From Isoetes taiwanensis (Eukaryota > Streptophyta > Lycopodiopsida > Isoetales > Isoetaceae), in NCBI GenBank assembly GCA_021234155.1, contig JAJEKV010000026.1, positions 2,730,001-2,794,000 of the forward strand: a stretch of DNA of 64,000 bases. Direction: 5' to 3'. This document shows, piece by piece, positions 21,508-34,135 of this stretch. Each line of letters opens with the position of its first letter. Within the stretch, counting starts at the first letter, position 1. The notes under the pieces were generated by a model. It was not told where the DNA came from. It did no database searches and worked only from the letters and a program-made list of their open reading frames with translations. The position numbers and the translations under genes were made by a program.

Positions 21508-24500
21508 AGAATAGAATAGAATAGAATAGGTTGTTTATCGTCCACGGAGACCAATTAGCCTATGGGACCCAAACAAAAAAGAGCAGCAAGCGTATTATTG
21601 TCAGGATTAAAAAAACCCCGCCCCGAAGGGTTGTCGAGGGAAAAACCTTAGCAGTAATAAGTATGCTGATACACTGTACAATTGTATAGGACAATTTAGT
21701 ACTGTCACGGAGGACACAACTGAGTCCGTGTATCCATAACCTCCTGAAAGCATGACCCCAACAAGCCCACAGACGTCGTATTCAATAATTCATGCAGCGG
21801 CTGCCAGGCACTACTAACCGAACATACCGTGCTCAGATATGGGCAAACGCTGGGGAGATCTGGAGGGCTCATCTTCAATGGCGCCCTGGTGGCAGCACTG
21901 ATAAAGCCTCTCCTCCTGTGCTTCCCGAGTCCAATGCCCTGTCTCAATGCAAAGACGATGTAGACCCGTGCAAATGGAAGTTATAAGTCTGCGCTTCTTC
22001 ATGGGTAAATGGGTGTACAAGTACTGGTGTGGGCCTCTCGTGAGCCGAGGATTGACTTGCTACTGATAGTGCGCCATCTTAACGTGCGTCAGAGCATCTG
22101 CATCCCAGAGCTTGCGAAGGAAAGTAGCATCTAGGTACAGCTTTAGTGAATTGTCCGTGCCTGTACGCATCTGTTTGCCTGTACATCCCTGTGACGTTCC
22201 CCTAAAATATGCGATATAAGTACGTATATTTTATGGCCACGTCACCATACAATTCTACATCAATAGACTTGTATACGACCAATGTGGGGGAATGACTAAG
22301 TTATCTATAACTTAGCCAACCTAAGATAAGAAGCCATTTCCACATTGCCTCACCTTATAGGCGAACCGCCACATAGACGCACCTATGGGAGCCAAGTGGC
22401 ATTCATGTAAACCCTAACATATAAAAGGCTAAACCCTAAGCCCTAGCCACTTTTGGCTCCACCAACCTCAGACCCACCAGTTCGCGATCAGAGCTCCGAC
22501 TTGAAGACTGTCTTCGACAGCCTGAGTTGCAGCAGCAGAGGAGGATCATCTTCTCCAACACTTGCTGGAGATGAAGAACCAAGGAGTTAGCAATAGTGCG
22601 TCAGGGGTAGGTATTTCGAATAGATTCCAGTATTGCAGTAGAGCCATTCTAGAACCTATTGTCTTGAACATGAACCCTAAACAATGAACCCTAACTATAA
22701 GTTAGATGTATGTGATTAGGATTAGTTGTTATTCTCTTTTATTATCAAGATTATGTTGATATGATGTTGGTTGATCTCATATTTGCACCTCTTGTGTATT
22801 GGGAAGGGGGGTAGAGACCTAGTAGCCACTAGTAGATGATGCTCCTAGTTTAGACCCACTAGTTCCCATTATTATGCGGCCTGTGCATAGAGCCCACCTG
22901 GCTACGGAGGCTATGGAGTGACTGAGCACCACACAACGGGGTCAGTGGCAAAGTGGAGGGAGGACCCTGCTGAGCACGGCTACTGGGGTCCCATAGCGGG
23001 CTAGGCTTATAGTCGGTCACTTCGTGTGGGCCGGGTATGGGTCTGACACTTCCTGGGTCAATGGTGTCGCCCTGACTCTCAAGAGTTGCAAGTGTCGTCG
23101 TGGCTCTTGTTTTGGGGAGTTCAGTCGGGTACGGACGTGTGTTGCCACGATCCTCTAGCCGCCCATGGATCCACTGCACTTCGGGAGGGGGAGATGCAAC
23201 CCTTCCTACCTCATCGGACCGGGGAGATGCAACCCGGAGTAGTCTCGTTGGGTGATACCATGAGATTACGTCTCCGGCAGGTTACAGTCACGACAGAGCC
23301 TGATTTAGCCTATCTGCAAAGTATGCACAGGAGGGGCGGATGGAGTAGTCAACCCTCGCCATTGTCTATTGCCAGCCCAAGTCATTGCCATAACTCGGTC
23401 TGTTCTATCTGGAGGCCCCCAGCCGTCAGTCGACTCCCCCTTGAGTCTGAGCCCTGGGTAGGAGCCTCTATTTGATGTATTTGATGCATTCACTGTATTG
23501 TTGTATTTGATGACATGGTTAGATGGATTATCACTACCCTTCGAGGTAGTCTGTTGTTATTATTGCTAGTGCTTATGTTGTATATTTTGCTTCCGCTGAC
23601 ATAGGGACGAACCCATAGAGGACGGGACGGGAATGACACCTATGTGTCCTCTACTCGATCGTCTGGACCCCAGACGCGAGTTAGACAGAGGGCCCATACG
23701 ATGGGTGCCGTTGGATGGGGAAGGTCCTTCGATGTATACGGCGGGCTGTCGTATATAGCGCAAGGAGCGTCACAATCCCAACGTGAGAACCACTGAGCTT
23801 GCTTGTCCTTCCAGCAGGCTTTGAGGCGTTGGAGACCCATTGCTACGGCCAAAGCAAGGTTGGGCAAACGTGCATCACCCATAGCGACCACCTTCTGGAA
23901 GTAAATAATATGGCGTTCCAATGCAGCCCATTGAAGGGGTAGAAAACCTGTCTCTTGAACTAGGATCTGGTATGGAACTGTGGATTTTACCCCCAAGGGC
24001 TCGTGCCAAGAAGGCTTTCTGCACCTGCTCGAGATCATTCCAAGTGGTGAGGGATATCATCGGACCCCACACTTCTGCCCCGTACGGGAGGACCGGCTCG
24101 ACCAAGGCCCTAAACAGGCATGACTGGTGGCCCTAGGCATATAACTCTGCCTTGTGGCTATTATTTTGCATGGCATATAGTGCTTTCCAACCCGTTGTGA
24201 CCCGCAACCTGATGGCAGCCTCCTAGTAGGTGGTAGTAGAGAACTCGATCCCCAAGTACTTATAGGTCGGAGTCACCTCTACATCTTGTCCCTGGTAAGT
24301 GAATGAGGGAAGCCTTGGCTGACGGGATGACGAAACTAGCAGCACCCTAGTTTTAGTCAAGTTAACTCGCATGCCGATGAATCGGCAAAAAGTGTCAAGA
24401 GTATCCAGGTGACGTTGCATGTCCTCTGGAGTATAGGCCAGGAGGTCGACATCGTCAGCATATATGAGCTGCCGAATTGTGTGATGCATGAGATGGGTGC

Positions 24501-25143
24501 CCGCACCTCCGTGCTCAGAAAGCTAGTCTTCTAACTGATCAATGTATAGGCCAAAGAGTGCTCAGAAAGCTAGTCTTCTAACTGATCAATGTATAGGCCA
24601 AAGAGTGTGGAGGAGAGGGGGCAACCCTGATGTACTCCAACACGACTGATTACTGGTTGTTCTGATGATGTGATACGGCCTGCGCACGCCTCGTATAGCC
24701 TGTATATTGCATTTTGCAAGTCAAGAGGGGTCCCTAGCTGTCGCAATGTGTCCCATAACTTGTCCGAAGGCACTGTGTCAAAAGCTTTTACGAAAATCTA
24801 CGAAACCCCAGTACAGGTTTTGCCAACAATTCCTGCTATCCTCAATCAATGTGCGTAGAGTGAAGATATGATCAATGGTGGAATGTCTGGGCCGGAAGCC
24901 TGCTTGTGTGAGAGCTTGCACATCTGCCTCTTCTGCCCATATCATCAGCTGCTGTTCAAAGGTGCCAGTACAAACTTTTAAAAAAAGAATATTACTACTC
25001 AGAATAATCGTTGTAGCGTTTTTGGTGAGAACAACCCCATCTCTCTCAGACCTTTTATTGCTCGTATAAATCGCCATTGCGATTCTGTAGAGCCAGAATT
25101 TAGTGAAAAAGACACCTTTCACATATTCCCTACAACCTGCCAA
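21508..25143 (-). mobile_element. LINE copy A, 5'-truncated, interrupted by a solo LTR
   Basis: On the minus strand the reverse transcriptase reads GFRPRHSTIDH and FVDFRKSF (25143-24778), GVHQGCPLSS (about 24600-24640), YADDVDLLAYTP (about 24440-24475) and YKYLGIEF (24230-24270). A C-terminal Cys/His segment with RLYQCC is near 21890. The 3' end carries a short run of the pentanucleotide TTCTA (AGAAT on the plus strand, 21508-21529) instead of poly(A). A 50-bp tandem duplication at about 24511-24610 and several shifts break the frame. Copy B at 40.7-42.3 kb aligns along it and lacks the solo LTR. Confidence 0.8.
22190..23774. mobile_element. Solo LTR, 1585 bp, inserted in LINE copy A
   Basis: The element begins TGTGACG and ends CGTCACA, a perfect 7-bp inverted terminus with the TG...CA rule. 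It is flanked by a perfect 5-bp target duplication ATCCC (22185-22189 and 23775-23779). It contains a TATA-like ACATATAAAAGG near 22417 and telomere-like AACCCTAA words, and no coding domain. The alignment of LINE copies A and B shows that copy B lacks it. The termini are common in Ty3/gypsy LTRs, but family assignment is inference. Confidence 0.88.
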
Positions 25144-28100
25144 TAACTATTTTAGTTAGAAAAGTACTGTTGAAGCCCGGAGATATGATAGAGGGATTTT
25201 GCAAAAAAAATCATGATCAACAACATATGCATGTGTCCCTTCTTTACAGTCTGCAAATACTGAAACATCTTAAAACTTCAGCCTTTCTCAAGCTTACGAT
25301 CAAGCATCGCAGTTTGTGTTGATTCATGTGTCGGCAGACTAGAAAAGTAGGGAAATCATGGGCCGGCAATTCTGTAACAGGGTGCAGACACGATTTTGAA
25401 GCAGAGGAAGCATACACAATTTTAAGGAGCGATTAGGATAAATCAGACAGTGGTTGAATCTGACTATGGCTGAATTGTTCAAAAGCTGCTCAAAATGCTG
25501 GAAGCAGAATCAGAATCTGCCATCTCAAAGCTGGAGGTTGAAGCTCTAACGGCAAATGACACAACTTTTTTCGATCCTCTTATGAATCCCCATTGTGATA
25601 CTCAAAAAGGAAGGCGATTCAATTCATAGACCAAATCCACGAACTTCTACAAGTAAAACTGTAAATTGCTATGTGGAAGAGTATCCAACCTCTCCGGATC
25701 ATATTTTCCGAAAATCATCTACAAAGGTGAGTATATCAGCTCTGGAAATCATCTATTTCGGTGATGGCCATCTGCCATCGCCTCCTTCATCTGCATCTGC
25801 CATCGTCGTCATATTCTGCCTTCAAAAATAGGGCATTTCAATCTCATCGGCTCATAAAATACTCTGAATGGGGCACTGCTCCTGACGACCAAAATGCCCC
25901 GATAGTTAATGACCCGAGTGTAGGCGGGCAAATTTTGAATAAAGGTGGAGTACAATGCACTTTTACTTGTGGTGGGCCTAAAGTTGTGTACTTAAGATTC
26001 TCAAAATCCGCCTCTTTTACCCAATCAATCAATTTGTGCTTTATTGTGGCATGATTAGGAAGGGTGCTTCTCTCAAGAACCCATATTTCATTAAAATAGG
26101 TCTAACTTTTATCCCCTATTTGGACATAGAAGTTTAGCTTTCAATTATCAGCAGTATATTTGATAAACGCATTTGGTTAGAGAAGGGCACCTTTTGTAAA
26201 CCCATACTTTATTAGAATAGGTGTAACTTCTAATCCTCTAATTCGACATAGGGTTTTGATTCATAACAAACACTAGACATTACAAACTCCACTATGAAGG
26301 TTTTAAACCAAGTTATTTAGATTCAATAGAGCACAAGCCAATTAAATGCACACTAAAGCAAGTAATCAAATATGATACTGATGTCTGACAGCCTCTTGGA
26401 GATGTGCTCCTCATTCTTATGTGGTGCAGACCCTTACGCTCTTTCCTGTAGAAGTGCAGGTTTCTTCAGCAAGTTCAATTCTTTGTGGGTTACTTGTAAG
26501 TCAGCAGCAGACGAGCTTTGCTTCAGTTTCATGGAAAAGAGAGTTGTATCAGAATTTGTGTTCACATCTGTAATGTATTTAATGTGGCATGTGTAATATT
26601 TAAGCAAGAATCCGGTCTAAGAGACCACATTTGTCATGATGCTATCAGTCTGTGTAACGGCAGGCATGTATGATATTGTTGCTCTATGTAATTCAATTAT
26701 GTTTCTTTTCATGTTTATATTCAGTGTGTCAATATTCAATGAGCCAAACTGTTGTTCCATTGATTGCATAATTGACTTGGGGACCTTAGCTTCTAAATCA
26801 TAGGCTGACGTGGAAAATGGGGTTTGACCCCATCTTCTTTTTGGATTGATGGCCAAGGTTATAGGATATCGCATATGCTATGGCATATTCCCTGGAAGGG
26901 CTCGGATGAAACGAGTATGAGGATGAAATGAGTATGTCATTATTACAAAGAAAGGGAAAAAAAAATGCCTAATGGTAAGTATACCCGCAAAAACAGTCTT
27001 TCATTGTATCTTAAGCCAATGGAATCCAATCCTTTGACCATTTCTTTTGTAACATACAAATGCTAATAAATTTATAAGACTTTTCTTGACCTAGATTACT
27101 TGTTCAAATGTCTTCTTGTCATATCATCTGTTCCAAGGCGCCTTGAGGGTTTATATTCCAACCAAGGCGACTTTTGAGAACAACAAAACAAACAAGTACG
27201 AAAGATATAATTGTTTCAAATGACAAGATGCGCATCCTTGATATAATATGTTTGAGTTTGTTAGTATGTGTGATAAAGTTTCAATGGTGAACGGGAAAAA
27301 ATATGGGCAATGGTAGGGATTTGGGCATTTTAAGGCACATTTACTTTTTTAGTCAAAAACTACTTGCAATTGATGTCTTTTCCAGCATGTCGGTGGTTTA
27401 TCATGCATCATTCTTAGAGGAAGCACTCGCAGATATAGGATATGGCACATGTGTTGAAAGCTTGGCTAAAACTTCCATAGTATATTGATCTTTGAACGCT
27501 ACTTATAATAAAATGTATTAAAACCATAGCTCATGATTGAATTATAGCTATTGAGATGGAACTTTGAAGGTAAGGCATGATCTGGAATTGGATAGTTTGG
27601 CCAAGAGAGTCATAGGAAGCTTATGGGGGCTTTTGAGAATGGCTATGGCATGGAGCAGTTTTGGCGTAACCGATGAAGTACATAGGTGTTGGATTCACAT
27701 CAATATGACAACCATGCTTGTGATTTCCTCGACATGTTTGTATTGTGATCATAGCGCTCTTGATATATTGGTAAGGTCATAGATCTGCTGCCAAAAGGGC
27801 AGGGTTCAGCATCGATGGTTCGATTGCTATCAAGGTCTTCATCGTGGAGTTGCTACTTCAACATGATTTAGGATGTATGAGTAACTTTGGCAAGGGAATT
27901 ACATGAAGGTAAACATGGAGCATTGGATAAGCTACTTCAACATATATGGGCAACCTCAGCAAGGGGCAGAGTATAATCTAGGCACCTGTGTTTAGTAAAT
28001 ATTCTAATGAACATCACATCACATGTCATGGTCTTTGCATGTTGTTTTGGTAACTTGATATCTATTGGATCCTCCAGGGTCGGACTTCTAGGTTCGGTGG

Positions 28101-29920
28101 CCTAGGTTGCTCCGGCATGCTCATGTTCATCTCTGATTCTCTGTTATGGTAAGAGGTCCTCCAGCGCCAGACGTGGGCTGGGAAGGGTATGCATATACGA
28201 GGTTCACCCCACCAACTCCGTCAACGGGGCTCAGAATGTGAGCTGGTTGGGCATTTCTCTGTTAACAGGGCCTGCATGTAGGCGGGCTGAGCTTCCCATT
28301 GTCCCGGAGCTATGTTTCTGATGTTTTGTTATTTTGGCTATGTTCTTTGCTTTTGTCACTCAGAGTTTGGTATTTCCTTGGATTATGTTGTCATTGTCTA
28401 GTACTGTACTCACCTAGAATCTTTTGTTTGCTTGTGCTTATGTCTTTGTATCCAAGATTCCAGAGTATTTCCATGCATGCAGAGGCAGCCAGGAATCCCC
28501 ACTTAGTCACGAGGACTAACCCCAGTGAGTGCATGTGCAGTGAACAAGCAAGGCAGTGGTTGCGCGGATGGCAGCAATGTAGTTGAGGATCATGGTTGTG
28601 ATCTGGAGTTAAAAAGCTTTTGTTTAGCTTGCTTAGTAGTATTTATGTATATATATATTGAGAGTATTATGGATAGTACATCCTTTGAATTTGTATTCTT
28701 GATGGACAGTGGTAATTATATTGTATCTCAGTGAGGATGGATCTCTAGTAATGGTTTAAGTTTTGATTGCGCAAAAGGAAGATTCAATTCTTCACCACCA
28801 TTAGCGAGCTAGAATGTGCAAGTTTTGACAAGATCCCGAGTTGCCTGGAGGGTTAACTCGGCAGGCTCGTCACAGAATATCATATACTCTATTGCCAAAA
28901 GGTGATAATCATGGGTGATGTCTGGCTTCCAAACCTCGCCTGCACACTGTCCATGGGTCCATCGTATCTTAAGGCCTATTGGAAGAAGAAATGTGCATGT
29001 TAGTTCTCCATATGGAAAGTCCGGGAGCAGAGATGTAGAACAATGAAGATCAAACTAGCTTGAACTAATATCTCAACGCATGCTTCCTTAATAAGTTGGA
29101 TTGCCAGTGCTTTGAAAATGGCCAAGACAACATATTACAAAGGTCAGGCAGAAGATCATATCATAGAAATATTATGACAATATAAATCCAAATATACCAT
29201 CTCTAGCCGACAGGGGGAAAGCTACTGGACCTTTACTTTTTGTTTGAAATGTCCCAAGATGGAGTAAAAAAGAGTGAAAAACTCTATACAATCCAGCATA
29301 ATATATAACGTGTTTTTCAACTCTGGAAATCGAGGCATGTAACTGCTCTAACTGCATCAAGTCAAGAGCATGAACGTGCACAAAACTAGAACCAAACGAA
29401 AACAAGCTTAGATGTTATCTTCATCATTTGCATTTGGAATGTCCTATTTCCTATAAGATTGTTTACTTCGTAAGTCTTTCTAAAGATTATTCTGCTTCTC
29501 TTAGTTTTGATGTTATAGGATGAATCCCATAAAACACGCTAAAAGACTCCACACGCTATTTTCTATTCATTCCAGTAGTGGAGCAAACTACTTTGATCAC
29601 AAAAGTTCATCATATACAATAACGATAACGATAACGGAGTTTGGTACCACAGGGTATGGTACATCCGCGAGAGCGGGCAACCCCACCCTATGCTTCCTTA
29701 TATTTATTTACCCATAATTGGCCAGAAAATTTCATGTTTACAATATCTGCTAACTTTATGGTGTCGCAAGCAAGACATTTGTATAAATTGGTTTGTGCCT
29801 TGCTGACATATACTTTTCAATGGCAATTCTGCAAATCAGAACTATCTCAAAACAGAATAAAAGTAGGATATATATACACTTTTAATTGAAATATCAAAAT
29901 TCCAATCATATACATTGATT
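25144..29920. other. Long spacer between LINE copy A and the borealin-like gene
   Basis: No gene recognised. A roughly 130-bp imperfect direct duplication lies at about 26055-26260 (shared words AACCCATA and AATAGGT). A small palindrome ATGGGGT-TTG-ACCCCAT lies near 26818. Bases 28080-28300 are GC-richer than their surroundings and could be an old LTR fragment. The ORFs here have no domain I can support. Confidence 0.5.
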
Positions 29921-31493
29921 TTAATTAGCATCAACGAGTTGTTGGAATTTCCATTGAAAACTTGCCTGAGACAAGGGAGTATCCCCCTTGAATCTCTGGG
30001 TCCCGTGCTTGCAGCAAATAGTCTCAAAACAAAAAATTGTAAACGTTCCACTTGTTTTCAGACCGTTACTCGAACTCTGCAATTCAGAACTATTTATACA
30101 AGCTCTGAAAAAATAAATATATACAATTTTAGTTGATACCTCCCCTCGACCAAACGTGGAGTTGGTATACATACATTTCAAATTAATACCAAACGAGACG
30201 CCCGAGATTTCATTGAAGACTTGCTTGAGGAGCTGGGTATCTTTATGTTTCTGCGTTGTTTGCCTGCTGAAAATGCAATATTGAGAGTCTGTAAACATAA
30301 AATGCAAAGTGTCGGTTCAAGAAAAACCCCACTCACTATGTATTGGATCCCCATATAGTCCCAGAGGAGAACCATTCATTGATACCAGCACTTCCCCTGG
30401 CTTAGGCAATCTCAAAGTTTTTGGTGTGAAGCCTATCCTGCATTCCTGAAACATCGTAATGCAAAACCATATCACAACAAAGAAGTAGAAAGATAGTCAA
30501 ATAATTTAAATAAAGATATGAAATTTCATGACATATCCGAGAGAAATCATACCGGACCAGGTGTTGCTAATGAAGGACTTTCCATTTTTACTGATGATTT
30601 CATAGAAGAGTTAAACTTTTCCTGTTATGAAAGAAGGTACCAAATGTAATGGTGATATAACGGAAAACAAGAAGAAAAAAGAAGCATACAAAAAAGTTCA
30701 CGCTTACTTTTACTTTCTCTGAGAACTGATGATCAAAGGTCTGCAAAAGCATCTCCTTTACTGAAACCATTATGTTCATAATCAGAAATACCGAACCTTC
30801 TATATTGCATCTATGATTTTTCAAGAGTTTGCAATGTGTGAAATTTTGCTATAAGATCCCAAGAGTCGAGAATACCAAAGCTGAAGAAAAGAGACAAGCA
30901 TAAAATAGTACATACCTGCTTCAGATGAATTAGGAGGTAGAAATTCCAAACGACTGTTTTTTTTAATTCTTAAGAGTTGAGGATACCAAAGAAAAAGAAG
31001 AAACAAGCAGAAAATAATGTGTACCTGCTTCAGAAGCGTCCAGGGGTAGAAAACCCAAATGACCATTTTCTTGTTTCCTCAATTCGACAGATCCATCTTC
31101 TTTCTTCACAGCCTCTAAGCCATGGCAACGCTGCTCCAAGAAATCACGAAGTGGCATGTCGAGAACTTGCTGTGAGAATTTTGATTCCAAAGAATCTAGG
31201 TCGTCCAGCAAAGCCTCAATTTGTGCATCCCTTATAGCCCTAATCGCGGCTGCTTTTGCTTCCACTATATCCACACAAGAAACCGACATAGGAAATATAC
31301 ACAAACAAGGGACAAGAAGGAATTTGCTTGATACTAACGTACCTTCACGGTCTAGGGCAGCACAGATCTCCTTAGAAATGCGGACCATTTTTCCGTTCTC
31401 ATAGCTAGCATAGGCGCCCTCATCTGCCGAGGCTTGAGCGGAGGCCGCATTCGTGTCGCGCTCTGCAAGGGGCTTCCTCTTGGATCTCCCCAT
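29921..31493 (-). CDS. Borealin-like protein (chromosomal passenger complex), multi-exon
   Basis: Exons on the minus strand: 31493-31343, 31264-31025, 30760-30708, 30621-30553, 30445-30337, then a C-terminal exon within about 30290-29921. The first five join with matching phases and GT-AG borders. The N-terminus is basic (MGRSKRK). Exon 2 has a helix (LLDDLDSLESKFSQQVLDMP, then LRDFLEQR) resembling the borealin helix that bundles with INCENP and survivin. Exon 5 encodes TPKTLRLPKPGEVLVSMNGS-PL, resembling the conserved borealin C-terminal TPxLRxPxxGExxxxxxGSPL. Borealin targets Aurora kinase to centromeres and the division plane. The last exon is uncertain: 30178-30270 and 29921-29990 look like diverged duplicates, giving two possible ends. 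The start at 31493 is preferred over 31523 because it gives the basic N-terminus seen in the family. Related coiled-coil proteins are the alternative. Confidence 0.65.
30908..31035 (-). repeat. Duplicated exon end within the borealin-like gene
   Basis: The end of exon 2 and its intron start (GAAGCAG then GTACACATTATTTT, near 31025) are repeated as 30953-30916 and on (GAAGCAG then GTATGTACTATTTT). The repeat has its own acceptor (AAAACAG) and donor, so it could be a 38-base exon. Its inclusion would shift the frame, whereas skipping it keeps phase 1 to phase 1. Confidence 0.6.
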
Positions 31494-32014
31494 AGCCAGA
31501 ACCTCTGTTTCCCTCTTCTCCACTTTTCAAAAACGTTGATGATATCGCCTCCCGTTATCGCCCCTAGTGGGCATAAACCTCGTTCATATGGTTTTTGGCA
31601 TACTTCAGGTATGTGCTAATATATACTTGAAATGCTTGGAAAACTACTCCAAACTTGTTGTTGCCATTAATCTTTTGATCACCTTGGATATGGCTATGGC
31701 AGATACGGAGAATTTGCTGTGACGAAGCACTTTCCTTAAGCCTGAGGTAATGTAGAAAACAAGGGTTCCAAATCCTGACAGCGGCAGTTGTAGTGAATCT
31801 ATTTTTTCAAAGAGGCACTTAAATAGCTAATCTAATCTGGTTTCCTTAGAGACATTGTTGTAGGGTTCTTTAGTATTTTCCCCTTGGGTTCTAAACATGA
31901 CAATGTATCCTTTCTTTGGGTCATGGCAGAATTACTATGGCCTTACTTTTACCAGTTTATGTCAAATGCGAATGATGGAATGATAGCCAGTTTTTAAAGT
32001 TACAAGAAATTTAT

Positions 32015-32036
32015 CGCGGCGGCCTTGCCGCCGCGT
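32015..32036. repeat. GC-rich hairpin, copy 1
   Basis: CGCGGCGGCCTTGCCGCCGCG forms a strong hairpin in AT-rich sequence. A second hairpin with the same arms lies at 35517-35538. Both are followed within about 40 bases by CTTGTAA and a TTTATATAT-TTTAGA stretch. The hairpin with a nearby fixed 3' word recalls Helitron 3' ends, but no CTRR terminus is visible. Confidence 0.6.
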
Positions 32037-32039
32037 ACA

Positions 32040-33310
32040 TTTCTCTTCCCCGGCTTACTCTTGTAAACACGGATTTGTATATCTTTATATATCTTTAGAA
32101 TGGTGCAAAAGACACAACACACACACACAAACCCTTTCATTTTAATATTTGCTCGTGGTCCTTGCTTCAACTGCGAAGTATTTAGGTAATAGGGGTCTAG
32201 TCATATATTTGTAAGTATACCGCTATGGTTGCTCATTTACCATATTAGCTTAACACTCTTACTCCTCTTTCATGGCTATCTTGAGCAAAACGTTCTCTAT
32301 GGTAACCTAAATCTTCTGTTGGATCCCTGCCAAAAGAAATGGAAGGAAAGATAGTTGTTGAGCCTCTGTTCTCTGTTCTCTGTTGTGTCTGATCTGCAAA
32401 AGTAAATAAAGATAAAGAAGCAAAACTGTGGCCTCCGCCATAGCTGCGTTGTGTTGCTACGTATTAGTATTTCGGGAGAGCCAGCAAGAAGCCAGCCCTC
32501 CATGAGTTTCAAAGCTTACCGTATTCAGTCTGCCACAATCGCCCTGCCATGAAGTTTTGCTGTTACAGATCGAAACTGGCCCTGCCCTTTTCTCTGTCAA
32601 CAGAAAATATTTGTGAAAACTCTTACTGCTTGAAGACGGCAGGACCTTGGTTGACTATAATATTCAGAAGGAGTCTGTCTATTCTTCATCTTGTTTGAGG
32701 CTCAGAGGAGGCATACCGTGCTCCATTCTGCCGAATCCAACCGCCATAGCCTCTGTCTCTGCCATTACCACCTGCAAGAAAGAAAAGGTAGAGTAGGATT
32801 CAAGAAAAGAGATGGGAAGAGAAGGAGATAAGAAGAAAAGTCCCCATAGCCGCCATTCTTTGCCTGCCGAATCCGATCGCCGCCATGCTCTGACTGTCGA
32901 GTCCATAGCCATTCTCTCCCTGGCGAATCTTGCTTCCGCCATAGCCTGCCTGCCGCCGCTTTGGCAGACCAAGAGATAGGAAGGAAAGAGTTGAAGGAAA
33001 AAAGAGAGAGAAGTTGCTGCCGACCTAAACCACGAATAGTTTTAGAAGTGGAAGCAGGGCCGCACCCTATGCCTCCACCGGCTATCAGCTACGGCGGAGG
33101 AAAGATTCAGCACCCTATGATTTGAATTTAAGGCTTTCATAGCATACTTGCCTTGAAAGGGAAGCAAAGATTCAAATCTCGAGGTCCACCAAATTTAGAC
33201 ACATAATGTTAATGTTAGAAACGGAATCGTGTTCACCTAGAATTGCCAAGTGTCACATAAAGAGATAGGAATAAAAGAATCGAATTTTCCTATCTCTAAC
33301 ATATAATTAC
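32040..33310. other. Non-coding spacer with CA repeat
   Basis: A short (CA)n run lies at 32116-32131. Bases 32700-32960 contain repeated CTGCCGAATCC and GCCATAGCC words, a low-complexity tract. No gene supported. Confidence 0.5.
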
Positions 33311-33321
33311 AATGGGGCAGT

Positions 33322-33509
33322 TTCTGGAATGTTCTATTACTAGGCATTGAACGGAGATTTTCCAATGGTTGCTGTAAGGAGAAGCTACTAGACTAGATGA
33401 AGCGTTTCTAGAAGGCGTTGTGGAAGGTGTCGTGGAGTTTCTGGAAGGCAACCGGAATGCCTGGGGCGTTCTGGAATGATCTGGAGAATACTTTCTTTTG
33501 GTATAAAAG
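33322..33509 (+). promoter_or_regulatory. Heat-shock-type promoter: HSE cluster and TATA box
   Basis: A perfect three-unit heat-shock element TTCTGGAATGTTC lies at 33322-33334. TTCTAGAA (33406-33413) and two TTCTGGAA sites (33439-33446 and 33469-33476) follow, with extra GAA units between. TATAAAAG lies at 33502-33509, 26 bases after the last element. This is the architecture of plant heat-shock-factor targets. No heat-shock protein is encoded downstream; the following 400 bases hold only an unrecognised ORF. It could drive a non-coding RNA, be a promoter left behind by a lost gene, or belong to a retroelement LTR. Confidence 0.65.
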
Positions 33510-33514
33510 AGAGG

Positions 33515-34135
33515 AGCCGCCGGTCGATAAGCCATGGCGATTTGTGGCGGCTAAAAGGTTTGGGAGAGAGTGGTTTGCGGCATCCAGGGTTGCCGCCTCT
33601 GGCATGAAGGGTAGCATAAAGAGAGCGAGCAAGATAGATTTCCACGGTATTTTCTCTTCCACGCTCCATCGGCAGGATCAGGGCAACAACTCGAGGCGCT
33701 CAGTAAAGTTCTGTTTACACCTGCATAAAAATCAGGTAATCTGGTTTATCCAACTTCAATTACTGAACTGTGTGGAATTTTTTCCGCTGGATTGTGTAGT
33801 CTTCTTGCTAAGGAGAGAAGGGGGAAGGACGGGCCTCATGCCACAGCGAGCTGGAGCACGAATAAATCTGTTCTTCCAACTGTGTTTCGATCCTGATAAT
33901 AGTTAGGATTCTATCTTGATATTGGCAATAGGCTAGGCTGTAAGTTGAAAGGACGGATTTCATGCCAGTTGCATTTTTTTTGGGTGAGATTAGACAGCAA
34001 GCTGAAGTGCCAATAAATCTGCTCTTCCAACTGTGTTTTGATCCTGATAATAGTTGATAAAATTACCTTGATATTGGTAATAGGCTAGATTCTAGGTTGA
34101 AAGCTGTAATCATACTGGAAGACACGGCTCAGCAA
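33515..34135 (+). other. Transcribed-looking leader and 150-bp duplication after the heat-shock promoter
   Basis: An open frame runs through 33418-33906 without a recognised domain and overlaps the promoter, so it is probably not a protein gene. Bases 33861-33990 and 34011-34130 are an imperfect direct duplication sharing AATAAATCTG, TTCCAACTGTGTTT and GATCCTGATAATAGTT, possibly a duplicated 3' end with AATAAA-like signals. Confidence 0.45.

Noticed and set aside
22660-22700. Interstitial telomere repeat (AACCCTAA words)
   Set aside because: Only a few scattered copies, within the solo LTR; not a tandem telomeric tract.
22859-23493. Overlapping ORFs of 60-130 residues on both strands
   Set aside because: They lie inside the solo LTR, overlap in several frames and show no domain.
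33212-33301. 90-bp element with TGTTAGA and TCTAACA ends
   Set aside because: Ends match for only about eight bases and no target duplication is visible.
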